Shown piece after piece: positions 7,778-16,601 of a stretch of 64,000 nt of DNA. Numbering within the stretch: position 1 is the stretch's first letter; the number at the start of each line of letters is the position of its first letter. This stretch comes from Candidatus Peregrinibacteria bacterium (GTDB lineage: Bacteria; Patescibacteriota; Gracilibacteria; UBA1369; PNNO01), in contig JAFGJT010000008.1 of NCBI GenBank assembly GCA_016928915.1, forward strand, positions 1 to 64,000, written 5' to 3'. A program made the translations under genes and the position numbers. Under the pieces are notes generated by a model. The model searched no databases, was not told the origin of the DNA, and was given only the letters and a program-made list of their open reading frames with translations.

Positions 7778-9391
7778 ATGAAAAAAATTTTAACGACAAT
7801 ATTTAGCTTAGCTTTAATTTTTATTTTTTCAAATACGGCTTCAGCCGAATATAAGGTCGCAGCCTGGCTTGTTCCGTGGGACAATGCCGCGGGATTCGAC
7901 TCTTTGGAAAGGAACAAGGATTATATAGATGTTGTAAGTCCTTTTTGGTATCACGTTAATGCCGACGGCACCCTTTCAACCGTAACTAACGGCGAGGATA
8001 AAAAGATTATTGATTTTGCCCGCGCCAATAATATTGAAATTATTCCCACGATCAGCAATTCTTTTGACGGCAACAAAATAAAGGAAATTTTGAATAATCC
8101 GGATGAAAAGAAAAAGAACATTCAAATTATTGTTGATAAGGTTGTCGGGATGAAATATGACGGAATAGATATTGATTATGAGGGGATCAAAAGCGAGGAT
8201 ATTGATGCGTTCACGGCTTACATAAGGGGTTTAAGGGCAGCGCTTAACAAATATAATAAAAAACTCACAATAGCCATTCAGGCAAAAACTTTTGATTCTC
8301 TTGTGATTTACGGCAACCGCGGACAGGACTGGCCGGAGCTTGCCCAGTATGTTGATGAGTTTAGGATTATGGCTTATGACTACGGATGGAAAGGAAGCAT
8401 TCCCCGGCCGGTTGCGCCGCATTACTGGGTGGATGATATTCTTGAATACGCGGTCGCAAACGTGCCTAAGGAAAAAATTTATCTTGGCGTGCCTTATTAC
8501 GGATACGGATGGTCAAAAGATTTTTTTTCGAGTTATACTTATTCAACAATTTTACTGATTCTTGAAAAATACGGGGTAGATTTTCAGTATGATCCCGTAC
8601 AAAAAACAAACAGGCTTTTTTATATAAGTAACAACGACACGCGCGATCCTAAAATTGCGCATCAGGTCTGGTTTGAAAATCATATTTCTCTTGAGGCAAA
8701 ATTAGAGCTTGCAAAAAAGTACGGTATCGGCGGCATTGCAATTTGGCGTATTGGCAAAGAAGACAATGAAAATTGGAGAAGAATAAGAAAAGTTTTTTAT
8801 GAAGAAAATATAAGCGTTATTACTCCGTTTAAAGACGTGGATAAAACAACAAAATATTTTGCTTTTATAGCGCGCCTTTATGATCTCGGGATTATAAAAG
8901 GGCAGGGCGGTACAACAAATTTTGCACCTTACGACAAGGTTAACCGCGCCGAGATTTTAAAAATGTGCATGAACAGTTTTGCGCATGATGTGTCAAAATA
9001 TTCGTTTAAAGAAATTATGAGCGAGGATTTTATTAATCCTTTTACGGATATAAACAGCGACCAGTGGTTTTTTTCATATGTGCAGACAGCGGTTGAAAAA
9101 GGGATCGTTAAAGGATATTCGGACGGAACTTTTATGCCTGGCAGGAATATTTCGCGGGTCGAGGCCCTAAAAATGGCACTTGAATCGGCCGGAATTACAC
9201 TCGACTATGTGGCGGCTGCGGGTGCGGGAACGTCGGGCACGGTTGTACATGATCCCTGGTATAAGCCTTATTCGGACTGGGCAATCGCACACAATATGTA
9301 TGATATATATTCTTTTGAACCCGGCGAGCAGATCACAAGGGCTGAAGCGGCTTATATAATAGGCAAAGTTATATCGGAGGCGGAAAAATAA
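7778..9391 (+). CDS. GH18-family glycosidase with C-terminal SLH domains
   Basis: 537 residues. A signal peptide (MKKILTTIFSLALIFIFSNTASA) leads into a glycoside hydrolase family 18 barrel of about 310 residues. The family's catalytic motif DxxDxDxE is complete: Asp128, Asp131, Asp133 and the acid Glu135. Later strands LTIAIQAK, MAYDYGWKG and GVPYYGYGW fit YaaH/chitinase-like enzymes that hydrolyse N-acetylglucosamine polymers or peptidoglycan. The C-terminal 190 residues carry about three SLH repeats (GIIKGQGGTTNFAPYDKVNRAE, GIVKGYSDGTFMPGRNISRVE, EPGEQITRAE), which would hold the enzyme on the cell surface. It directly follows the penicillin-binding-protein gene, which suggests a role in wall remodelling. 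Confidence 0.92.
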   Translation: MKKILTTIFSLALIFIFSNTASAEYKVAAWLVPWDNAAGFDSLERNKDYIDVVSPFWYHVNADGTLSTVTNGEDKKIIDFARANNIEIIPTISNSFDGNKIKEILNNPDEKKKNIQIIVDKVVGMKYDGIDIDYEGIKSEDIDAFTAYIRGLRAALNKYNKKLTIAIQAKTFDSLVIYGNRGQDWPELAQYVDEFRIMAYDYGWKGSIPRPVAPHYWVDDILEYAVANVPKEKIYLGVPYYGYGWSKDFFSSYTYSTILLILEKYGVDFQYDPVQKTNRLFYISNNDTRDPKIAHQVWFENHISLEAKLELAKKYGIGGIAIWRIGKEDNENWRRIRKVFYEENISVITPFKDVDKTTKYFAFIARLYDLGIIKGQGGTTNFAPYDKVNRAEILKMCMNSFAHDVSKYSFKEIMSEDFINPFTDINSDQWFFSYVQTAVEKGIVKGYSDGTFMPGRNISRVEALKMALESAGITLDYVAAAGAGTSGTVVHDPWYKPYSDWAIAHNMYDIYSFEPGEQITRAEAAYIIGKVISEAEK

Positions 9392-9405
9392 ATTTATATG
9401 CTATG

Positions 9406-9476
9406 TTGACTTGGAAACAATATATATGCCATAATATTAGTATGAGGAAATAATAATACTAATTAATCATACTAAT
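9406..9476 (+). promoter_or_regulatory. Promoter and repeat operator of the toxin-antitoxin operon
   Basis: TTGACT (9406-9411) and CATAAT (9430-9435) are spaced by 18 bases. Downstream, the 8-mer ATTAGTAT (9436-9443) is followed by two inverted copies, ATACTAAT at 9456-9463 and 9469-9476. The last copy ends one base before the antitoxin ATG. Repeats placed on a promoter and start codon are the usual binding sites of ribbon-helix-helix antitoxins, so autorepression is likely. Confidence 0.7.
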
Positions 9477-9477
9477 A

Positions 9478-9711
9478 ATGCAGAAAAATATTAAATCCCG
9501 AATATCAATAACGATTTTTCCGGCGGTCAATGAAATGCTCGAAAAATTGAGCAAAAGAGAAAATGTGAGTAAAAGCGTGCTGGTTGAAAAAGCTGTAAAA
9601 GATTTTTTAAAAAAACAGCTTGAAAAAGATGCAAAAAAACTGGCAAAGCTAAAATTTAGCGATCTTCCGTCCGAAGATGACTGGATGCAGATTCAATCTA
9701 ACATAGATTAA
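9478..9711 (+). CDS. Ribbon-helix-helix antitoxin of a MazEF-type pair
   Basis: 77 residues. The N-terminal part (SRISITIFPAVNEMLEKLSKRENVSKSVLVEKAVKDFL) has the strand-helix-helix pattern of MetJ/Arc/CopG DNA-binding domains, in which the strand binds operator DNA as a dimer. The acidic C-terminal tail (LKFSDLPSEDDWMQIQ) would be the part that wraps and blocks the toxin. One base separates its stop from the toxin ATG, so the two are translationally coupled. The repeats at 9436-9476 are the likely operator. There is no Shine-Dalgarno because the operator occupies that position. Confidence 0.82.
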   Translation: MQKNIKSRISITIFPAVNEMLEKLSKRENVSKSVLVEKAVKDFLKKQLEKDAKKLAKLKFSDLPSEDDWMQIQSNID

Positions 9712-9712
9712 T

Positions 9713-10051
9713 ATGAGAAAAATATCACAGGGGACCATTTATCTGGCCGATTTGAATCCTATAAAAGGTCATGAACAGGCCGGAAAAAGACCTGTTGTAG
9801 TTCTTCAGAATAATATTTTAAATAAAAATTTGAATACCGTTATAATCGCTCCTTTAACAAAAAATCTTAATGCAAAGGGATTATTAACCACATATTATTT
9901 GTCCTCAAAAACAACAAAATTAAAATACGACAGCGTTGTTTTACTCCATCAGATACGGGCTATTGATATTACAAGGCTCAAACAAAAAATTGTGGCTTTA
10001 AGTACATATGATTTTGCGAGCATAAGAGAACAGCTGTCTTTGCTTTTTTAG
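9713..10051 (+). CDS. mazF: MazF/PemK-type endoribonuclease toxin
   Basis: 112 residues, the usual size for the family. The start IxxGxIYLADLNPIKGHEQAGKRPVVVLQNN is the classic MazF/PemK opening. The conserved Arg of GKRPVVV and the later Thr/Ser region (TKNLNAKG) match the RNA-cleavage site, and the tail (DSVVLLHQIRAIDITRL) is the conserved beta-strand/helix. Family members cut single-stranded mRNA at short sites and halt growth when the antitoxin is lost. It lies directly behind the ribbon-helix-helix antitoxin. It appears full-length and probably active. Confidence 0.93.
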   Translation: MRKISQGTIYLADLNPIKGHEQAGKRPVVVLQNNILNKNLNTVIIAPLTKNLNAKGLLTTYYLSSKTTKLKYDSVVLLHQIRAIDITRLKQKIVALSTYDFASIREQLSLLF

Positions 10052-10083
10052 AATAGAGCAATAGGTGTATTGGCTTTTTTATA

Positions 10084-10112
10084 TTGAAAAACCGGCGTTT
10101 TTTTGGTATAAT
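10084..10112 (+). promoter_or_regulatory. Promoter of the 13-kb giant-protein operon
   Basis: TTGAAA (10084-10089) and TATAAT (10107-10112) are separated by 17 bases, close to the sigma-70 consensus. The first ATG is 30 bases downstream. Confidence 0.7.
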
Positions 10113-10141
10113 AAATTAATATAAAAATAAAAAACAAAAAT

Positions 10142-10444
10142 ATGAAACCGGATGCCGGTGAAACGCTAAACACGTTCAGACAGATAGTGGATATGATGAT
10201 TGAAAATTCACTTCTGCTTTCTATTGATGAAAAACAGGAGTTTTTGGCCGAAACACCAACGCTTGGCATGGAAAGCCTTTTTGAACTTTTTAATCTTTTA
10301 ACGGGTGCAAAAAATAAAATAGACGACGTTCTAAAGGAGCTTGCCGAGAATTCTCCGGGAATTATGGAGAAACTTGATGAGTTTCAGATAGAAACTTTAA
10401 AAATTATTTTTAAAGAGCAGAGAGATGCTCTTATAACTTATTAA
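10142..10444 (+). CDS. Small helical protein preceding a giant protein (module 1)
   Basis: 100 residues, acidic and almost entirely predicted helix (for example SIDEKQEFLAETPTLGMES and GIMEKLDEFQIETLKIIF), with no membrane segment or known motif. It is the first gene behind a strong promoter, and its stop lies four bases before the ATG of the 1,294-residue gene. Two other places in the window (38,798 and 52,746) have the same arrangement of a 100-120-residue helical protein immediately before a giant gene. Its sequence is only weakly like those two, so the relation is by position and style rather than proven homology. A chaperone- or adaptor-like role for the giant protein is possible but unproven. 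Confidence 0.7.
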   Translation: MKPDAGETLNTFRQIVDMMIENSLLLSIDEKQEFLAETPTLGMESLFELFNLLTGAKNKIDDVLKELAENSPGIMEKLDEFQIETLKIIFKEQRDALITY

Positions 10445-10448
10445 AAAT

Positions 10449-13400
10449 ATGGATAAAGGTCCCGGTTTTATTAAAAGAACTTTAAGTACTGCAACGGGAG
10501 TCGCAATCGCCCATGGGGCAATACGCGGAGCTGAACGTGCAGGCAAATATATTTATAAAAAAATTAAAAGATCTCCGAAAAAGTCAGCGGAAAAAACAGA
10601 GCCAAAACAGGGCGCAGCACCGCGGGGTTTTTTTGAAACAAGATTAGAAAAAGAAGCTGTAACAAAATATAAAGGTCCTGAAAGGCAGTTTGAGCAGGAG
10701 CTTTATTATCAGGCATACAGGGTTGACAATATTTTGGCAAACATGGACGCAAAAACAAAGCAGGATCTTTTAACGAAGGCTCCGGCTCTGTCGAAAGATC
10801 CCATGATTTTGCGTTTTTTAACGGCTCATTCAACAAGAACCATGAATGTTTTTGTGGGCGAGGCAATACAAAAAACGCAGGAGGAGCGTGAGAAACTTTT
10901 AAACGGAATAAGACTGGTTTTACATGAGGCAAAAACGGAACATGCGAAAAAAGAAGCTCAAAAGGCTGCAAAGAAAGAATTAACGAATGAAGAAAAAGAA
11001 CAAAAAGCCGAACAGGAAAAAGAAGCGAAAGAATTTGAAAGGATAATGAAAAAAGAATTAAATGAAAGCGAGCTTATGCATATTGAAGATGCGGTTTCAA
11101 AACCTTTGGATATACGCAAAGGCCAGCTTGACATGAATAAAATTCAGCATCATTACAAATCAATAATGATGGCGCAAAAAGCGCTTGGGCAGCACGCGAC
11201 TGCAATGCAGAAAAAATTTAATGAAGCCGAGACTTTAAGAAAGTCACTTTATAAAAATAAAAGCTGGATAAGAAAAAGATTTCAGAATAATTTTGGGGTT
11301 GTTGACTGGCTGGGCAGAAAGGCCGCATGGCTGGGAAGAAAGGTAAGTATAGTAAAAAACAGGTCGGATGAAGATATCATAAACGACAAAATCAAGCCTA
11401 TAAAAAAAGCTTTTGCCGCAAATCTTGACAGGATAAAAAAGCTGCAGGTGAATATTGACGCAAGGGCGAAAGAAATTAAAGACGGGCTTGGTGTGTTTAA
11501 AGGTGATATCCGGGAAAAACTTAAAGAACTTATTGCGCGTGAGGATTGGACTAAAGCCGAGGAAACTGCCCGCGAAGCCGCAAAAAAACAGCTTGAGAAC
11601 AAAAAAAAGGAACTTGGAGCCTCGCTTGATAAAGCAAAACAGGAAGGTGTAAAAATTAACAGCGCAAAAAATGCAACCGTAATTGCGGAACATACCCTTA
11701 AAGACAGAATCGCAAGAGCCCAGGGGGGCGAAACAGCGTTAAATGAACGCATTGAACTTGTTCAAAAAAGAATTTTAGAACTTGAAAAAGTTTTCGGTCC
11801 CAATGATCCGCGCGTTATTGCCATGAAAAAAGACGTTCTTAATCCATTGATTGACGGACAGGACACAATGATTCGCGTAAGGCAGGGCACAATGGAAAAA
11901 TTAACCGAGGTTCAGGAAAGAAACCAGAAGCTGGATATTATTAAATCCGATTTATATTTAAATCAAACCAAAGGTGTATCCGAAATTGAAAAACTTGAAT
12001 TGGTTATTAAAAACGAAGATAAAAGGATAGAGGTTATAAAAAGCAAACGCCGCGACCTTCATAAACTGATTGAGAATGTTGAAACCGCCAATATTGTTGT
12101 TGAACAGTTTAAAACAAATGTTTCAACAAATATTGATAAAATGACCAAAGGGAATGCCAAATTTACAGATGCCCTTTATAAACAAAATAAATATTTGCAG
12201 GCAATGCGGGCCAAGGAGCCGGGTTTTGGAACGAGTGTTTTAAAGAAAACTTTTATGATTGCATGGCCTTTGGCTTTTGCCGATTATACCATTAACAGGA
12301 TACCCGGATATGTTTGGGCGGGAATTCAATATTTACGGAAAGGGAAAGCCAGCTGGCAAGATACCAAAGATGGGTCCTTTACGGGGATTACGGCAGGTTT
12401 TTGGGGATTTCTAAACGAAAAATATGACAAACACTGGCTTAAAAAAGACGGATTTCACGGGGCTGTGAAACCGGAAAATTGGTTTACCAAAGCTCTTTGC
12501 AGTGTTGGTAATGCGGCTTCGGGGGCTGTGGGTACTGTTTTGGGGCTATTAAACGGTGCGGCTTTTTTAATACATCAGCCGGCTTTAACAATTGATTCAA
12601 TGGGTGAAATTATGACTTCGTGGACAAAATTAAAACAGGCCGGGGCTGAAATGATACATTATAATGATTTTAAAGAAGGGCGAATAAGCATTGGCGCGGG
12701 AAAACTAATAGGAGATATGATTATTTTATATTTTACAGCCGGAACTTCAGCTGGAGCCTCTGCTGCAAGCAAAGGCGCTTCTACGGCTGGTAAGGCTGCG
12801 CTTTATGCGTACGGCTTTTCAAAAGAAATTTTAAGAAAAGCTGTTTATCTGCCCATTAATCTGGGAAAAGGGCTTGTTAATATGGGTAAATGGGTTCTTG
12901 ATTGGACAATAGGATTAATGAAGGCGGGCAAAGGAAGCAGGTCGTTTTTAATTTATAAACATTTGGTTTTGACCGGCAAAAGGTTAACATCCGCAACGGA
13001 TGATTTGGCTGCAAAGATAAGCGAAAGAGGCCCTAAACTTGTAAGTGAACTGCCCGGGCAGTCCAATCTTTCAAAGGCGTTAAAATATATTGACAAAAAA
13101 GGCGGATTTAAAAAAATGGCTGAAAATGTTGGTAAAGAAGGCGGAATGACCGCAGAACAGTTTGAAAAATTTTTAAAGAGGTTTGGCAGGGAATTAAAAA
13201 ACGAAATGTATCATCCAACTTCAGGATGGCTGCGAAAACGCAGGATTGAACTTATTGGCAGAGAGTACCAGAAGTATATGCGGGCAAAAACCGCATGTGA
13301 ATACGGACAGAAATATTTGGTGGCAAGGGGATTAATACGAAATCCAAAGATTGGGATACCTAAAGTTAATGAAATTAAAAATAAAATAGTGACAAAAAAT

Positions 13401-14333
13401 ACAGAATTGGAAAGTTTGCAGAAAGAATTTGGGACCAAGCAAAAAGAGCTTTCTGATAAGAGGTCCAGATGCAAGGAGCTGGAGAAGCAACAATCTGACA
13501 AATTAAACGAAGCGGCCAAAAGCGAATTAGAGGTTTTAAGTGGTCAAGGGAATGGCAGCATTAAGGCTTTGCAAACCGAGTTTAATGGTCTTAGAGATTC
13601 TATAAAAAATGCAACAAAAGAACTAAATCAATTAAAAAACAAACTTGCTCTTGAAATTGAAAAAGGAGCACCTCTTGAAACAGCAAGGGATTTGATTGAG
13701 GCTATAAAAGATCCCACAACATACAGCATTTCGGAAAAACTTCGTATAAAAAGGCGACTCAAGTCAAGTATTGAAGATTTAAGCAGAATGAAAGTGCCTG
13801 AAGCAAAAACATTGTTAACAGAGCTTAACGACAAATTAAGCGGATTTGGAAAAGCCGCATCAACAAAAGCAAGGTTACAGGGTTTAAAAGAAACTGTATC
13901 AACAAGAGCACAGCGGTTAAAGGCTGTGACAGCTTCTAAAACCGAATTTGCGCAGGCTATAAAGGAAATACCCGGAAATGTAAAAGTATTGTGGCACAAT
14001 TACAGATACGGTCCCGAGGGGTCTAAGGTAATGGATCTTATTAATGCCGGCAAGGTAAGACAGGCATTGAATTTATACAACAAAAATATGTTATCGAGCA
14101 TGGGGCCTCTTGCAAAACAAACTGAAACGACATTGTACGGGTATATTGTGCGACTTTATCCTGGAATTGTTAACTATATAACACGTGCCGGCATGCTTGA
14201 GTCAAAGAGGGCGATTGATTCGCTTCCCGAACAATTGCCGCCCAAAAGCAAGGCGGAAGTTGCAAAAGTTGAAGCGGAATACTTAAAGGAGCTTGAAAAA
14301 ATATCCAAACAAAAAAATATTCATAATAATTAA
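10449..14333 (+). CDS. Giant coiled-coil protein with central hydrophobic region (module 1)
   Basis: 1,294 residues; no family recognised. Residues 130-560 are charged and helical (Lys/Glu/Ala-rich heptad-like stretches such as KKELTNEEKEQKAEQEKEAKEF). Residues 600-830 contain several hydrophobic stretches (FMIAWPLAFADY, ALCSVGNAASGAVGTVLGLLNGAAFL, LIGDMIILYFTAGTSAGAS) that could span or insert into a membrane. Residues 990-1,150 form a second coiled coil. No signal peptide is seen, but the N-terminus has a weak Gly/Ala helix (ATGVAIAHGAIRG). It is the second gene of the operon and is followed at six bases by the 741-residue gene. Size, coiled coils and mid-chain hydrophobic block recall large secreted or injected proteins, but that is speculation. 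Confidence 0.75.
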   Translation: MDKGPGFIKRTLSTATGVAIAHGAIRGAERAGKYIYKKIKRSPKKSAEKTEPKQGAAPRGFFETRLEKEAVTKYKGPERQFEQELYYQAYRVDNILANMDAKTKQDLLTKAPALSKDPMILRFLTAHSTRTMNVFVGEAIQKTQEEREKLLNGIRLVLHEAKTEHAKKEAQKAAKKELTNEEKEQKAEQEKEAKEFERIMKKELNESELMHIEDAVSKPLDIRKGQLDMNKIQHHYKSIMMAQKALGQHATAMQKKFNEAETLRKSLYKNKSWIRKRFQNNFGVVDWLGRKAAWLGRKVSIVKNRSDEDIINDKIKPIKKAFAANLDRIKKLQVNIDARAKEIKDGLGVFKGDIREKLKELIAREDWTKAEETAREAAKKQLENKKKELGASLDKAKQEGVKINSAKNATVIAEHTLKDRIARAQGGETALNERIELVQKRILELEKVFGPNDPRVIAMKKDVLNPLIDGQDTMIRVRQGTMEKLTEVQERNQKLDIIKSDLYLNQTKGVSEIEKLELVIKNEDKRIEVIKSKRRDLHKLIENVETANIVVEQFKTNVSTNIDKMTKGNAKFTDALYKQNKYLQAMRAKEPGFGTSVLKKTFMIAWPLAFADYTINRIPGYVWAGIQYLRKGKASWQDTKDGSFTGITAGFWGFLNEKYDKHWLKKDGFHGAVKPENWFTKALCSVGNAASGAVGTVLGLLNGAAFLIHQPALTIDSMGEIMTSWTKLKQAGAEMIHYNDFKEGRISIGAGKLIGDMIILYFTAGTSAGASAASKGASTAGKAALYAYGFSKEILRKAVYLPINLGKGLVNMGKWVLDWTIGLMKAGKGSRSFLIYKHLVLTGKRLTSATDDLAAKISERGPKLVSELPGQSNLSKALKYIDKKGGFKKMAENVGKEGGMTAEQFEKFLKRFGRELKNEMYHPTSGWLRKRRIELIGREYQKYMRAKTACEYGQKYLVARGLIRNPKIGIPKVNEIKNKIVTKNTELESLQKEFGTKQKELSDKRSRCKELEKQQSDKLNEAAKSELEVLSGQGNGSIKALQTEFNGLRDSIKNATKELNQLKNKLALEIEKGAPLETARDLIEAIKDPTTYSISEKLRIKRRLKSSIEDLSRMKVPEAKTLLTELNDKLSGFGKAASTKARLQGLKETVSTRAQRLKAVTASKTEFAQAIKEIPGNVKVLWHNYRYGPEGSKVMDLINAGKVRQALNLYNKNMLSSMGPLAKQTETTLYGYIVRLYPGIVNYITRAGMLESKRAIDSLPEQLPPKSKAEVAKVEAEYLKELEKISKQKNIHNN

Positions 14334-14339
14334 ATACAT

Positions 14340-16565
14340 ATGCAAACCATAGATCCACAAAGAGGTCCCGAAACAACGCCACCCGTGCAGCAGGGGCTTG
14401 ATAGTCAGGCAAGACAAAGCCGTCAATATGTTGATCAACAGAGATCCGAACGGGAACGTCTTATTGCCATGCGCGGAAAAACCAAAGAAGTTCTTTATAA
14501 GCAGTGGCTTAAAAATAATGAAAAAGGTGAGATTAAAAAGATTGACGAAGATCCGAAGTATCTGGCAAAAAAAGAAATTCTTTCAAAAATAGAGGCAGAA
14601 GAAGCTTTTGTTTTGCTTGGATTGGTTGAAAAGTTTATGGGTGGCAGAGAAAAGGCAATGCAGGTTTATGCATCATGCTGGCAGGGAAATAATTTTAAAA
14701 GAGATAAACTGTTTGCGGTTTTTAGCAAGGAAAACACGGATCGAAAACTCGGATTTTATTATGGGTCAAAAACGGTAACATGGGAACCTGACTGGACAAA
14801 AAGTTATGAATCTATAAAAAAAATAAAGGGAACCGGCATTAGTTATAAATTAGTAAACTATGCTATCCGTCAAAAGCGCGCACGAATAACTTTAAAAGGC
14901 TGGTGGGCGCATGATATTGATGACAAGTGGACTCCGAGAAATGAATGGAAAGATTGTGATTTTAAAGAAGGTAAAAATTTTCAGACTGCGGTAATAGATA
15001 AACTTAGTACAAAAAATACGCAAGGAGGCTATGGCGATGAATGGCTTGGCGGAAGTTTAGCCGAACTGCAGAAAAATATCGGAAATGAACTTTATCCGGA
15101 AAATGCAAACGTGGCGCCCGGTCAAAGGGACAGCGGTCTTACTCCCGCTCAGGAGGGTGCGGTTTTGCAGGCTTTTAAAGGGGGTGAAAAAGGTGAGGGT
15201 TCTTTAATTGCCGAAGGCAATGACGCGTATCCCGAGAAAATTAAAAAGACAATGTACGAGTGGTTTACCAAGCAGCAAAAAGAAAAATGGGTTGCTTTGC
15301 CGGAAGATAAAGTCGGTCCCATGTCTTTGCTTTTTGGCAAAGGATGCGGAAATTATTTGTACAGGTATTCCCCTGAAAATAAAAAGATTTTAATGATAAG
15401 GATTGACGGTGTTACTGTTCCTCCGGCCGAGTTTGGCGGGTATATTGCTCTTAAAGATGCTGAAAAAGAGCTTGGTGTAAGGATGATGCAGGATGAAAAA
15501 ACTTTTGAAAAAACATCAAAGCAAGCTATTGATAAAATGCACGATAAGGATATAACAAAGGAATTAATTGATGCGGGTAAAAAGGTTGAGGGTCTTAAAG
15601 ATTTGGATAGGACCAAAGGCATGCTGGTTGCACTTCCCGCAATGCGAAGAGGCATCCATCATAGTAAACTTGAAGACGATTTTTACAATGCAATACGCAA
15701 AGATCTTCACGCAAAACTGGAAAAAGAAGGTATTAAGGAAAAATCGGACAGGGACAGATATATTGACCTGCGCATACAGGATGTAAAAGCACAGGTTGAA
15801 AAAAAGATTGCGGATAATGAACTTTTAAGTAAAGCCGTTAAAGATAATCCCGAAACAAAGGTTAAATTTGAAATCAGCAATGATATCGTAAGTGTTGATT
15901 TTGCCGCATTTTTAGAAAAGAAAGCCGCTCAAACAAAAAAAGCCGCGGAAGCGGCGAAAGGCAAGGTTGAGGGTGTAGCTGAAGCCGTTAATTCAAAAAT
16001 GGCGTCTTTTGAAAGGCAGGTAAGAAAAAAGTTCGGACGTGCGGCGCCCATTGTTATGTGGATTGCAAACGTGGTGTTTAAACTTAAGGACGGGCTTGTT
16101 GATATGGCAAAAGGAGCCACAACCACTACGGCCGCAATAATGACAAGCATCGCAGCCGGGTTTTTGGGCATAAAAGGCATCAGATCAATAGCGGGGTTTA
16201 ACAAGCTGGACCAAAAAATTCTTGATGAAATTATTCCAAAAAACAAAAAGGAATTTGTTCTTAGAAAAAGATGCGTTTTTAAAGCTGAAACCGTTACAAA
16301 ACATAGAATTGTCATTCCAAAAGGAGTTGGAATTATCGGCTTTGGATTCCCCATATTGATAGACGGTCAAAGAGTTGAAGTAAAAAAGCCGACCGCAAAA
16401 GAAAAACAAACAGCGGCAAAAAAAGGAAAAGGGGCTTTAATGATGCTATTTAAACCCGCAAAAGAAATGACCCAGTATAAAGATCATGAAATTGTAATTG
16501 AACCCGGCACTAAAATAACAAAAGATACTGAGCTGGGCAAAGGCACAAAAATTATTCGCGTTTAA
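14340..16565 (+). CDS. Large unknown protein, paralogue of the 804-residue neighbour
   Basis: 741 residues; no known family. It aligns along most of its length with the next gene, sharing DPKYLA, KFMGGR, LGFxYG, GWWAHDIDDK, YGDEWLG, ERDSGL (QRDSGL here) and GxGCGNYLYRY. These Trp/His/Asp/Gly-rich blocks (residues about 40-380) suggest an enzyme-like or binding domain. A hydrophobic segment near residues 593-614 (ATTTTAAIMTSIAAGFLGIKG) is followed by a C-terminal domain of about 100 residues. That domain has repeated beta-rich units (HRIVIPKGVGIIGFG, HEIVIEPGTKITKDTELGKG), also shared with the paralogue. Unlike the paralogue, it lacks the N-terminal helical module of about 100 residues. Confidence 0.75.
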   Translation: MQTIDPQRGPETTPPVQQGLDSQARQSRQYVDQQRSERERLIAMRGKTKEVLYKQWLKNNEKGEIKKIDEDPKYLAKKEILSKIEAEEAFVLLGLVEKFMGGREKAMQVYASCWQGNNFKRDKLFAVFSKENTDRKLGFYYGSKTVTWEPDWTKSYESIKKIKGTGISYKLVNYAIRQKRARITLKGWWAHDIDDKWTPRNEWKDCDFKEGKNFQTAVIDKLSTKNTQGGYGDEWLGGSLAELQKNIGNELYPENANVAPGQRDSGLTPAQEGAVLQAFKGGEKGEGSLIAEGNDAYPEKIKKTMYEWFTKQQKEKWVALPEDKVGPMSLLFGKGCGNYLYRYSPENKKILMIRIDGVTVPPAEFGGYIALKDAEKELGVRMMQDEKTFEKTSKQAIDKMHDKDITKELIDAGKKVEGLKDLDRTKGMLVALPAMRRGIHHSKLEDDFYNAIRKDLHAKLEKEGIKEKSDRDRYIDLRIQDVKAQVEKKIADNELLSKAVKDNPETKVKFEISNDIVSVDFAAFLEKKAAQTKKAAEAAKGKVEGVAEAVNSKMASFERQVRKKFGRAAPIVMWIANVVFKLKDGLVDMAKGATTTTAAIMTSIAAGFLGIKGIRSIAGFNKLDQKILDEIIPKNKKEFVLRKRCVFKAETVTKHRIVIPKGVGIIGFGFPILIDGQRVEVKKPTAKEKQTAAKKGKGALMMLFKPAKEMTQYKDHEIVIEPGTKITKDTELGKGTKIIRV

Positions 16566-16601
16566 AATTTTAAATAAAAATAAACATTTAACAAAAAGAA
16601 T

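Noticed and set aside
10564-11752. Long antisense frames (135-156 residues) under the 1,294-residue gene
   Set aside because: They mirror the codon pattern of the plus-strand gene, have no promoter or start context and resemble no protein family.
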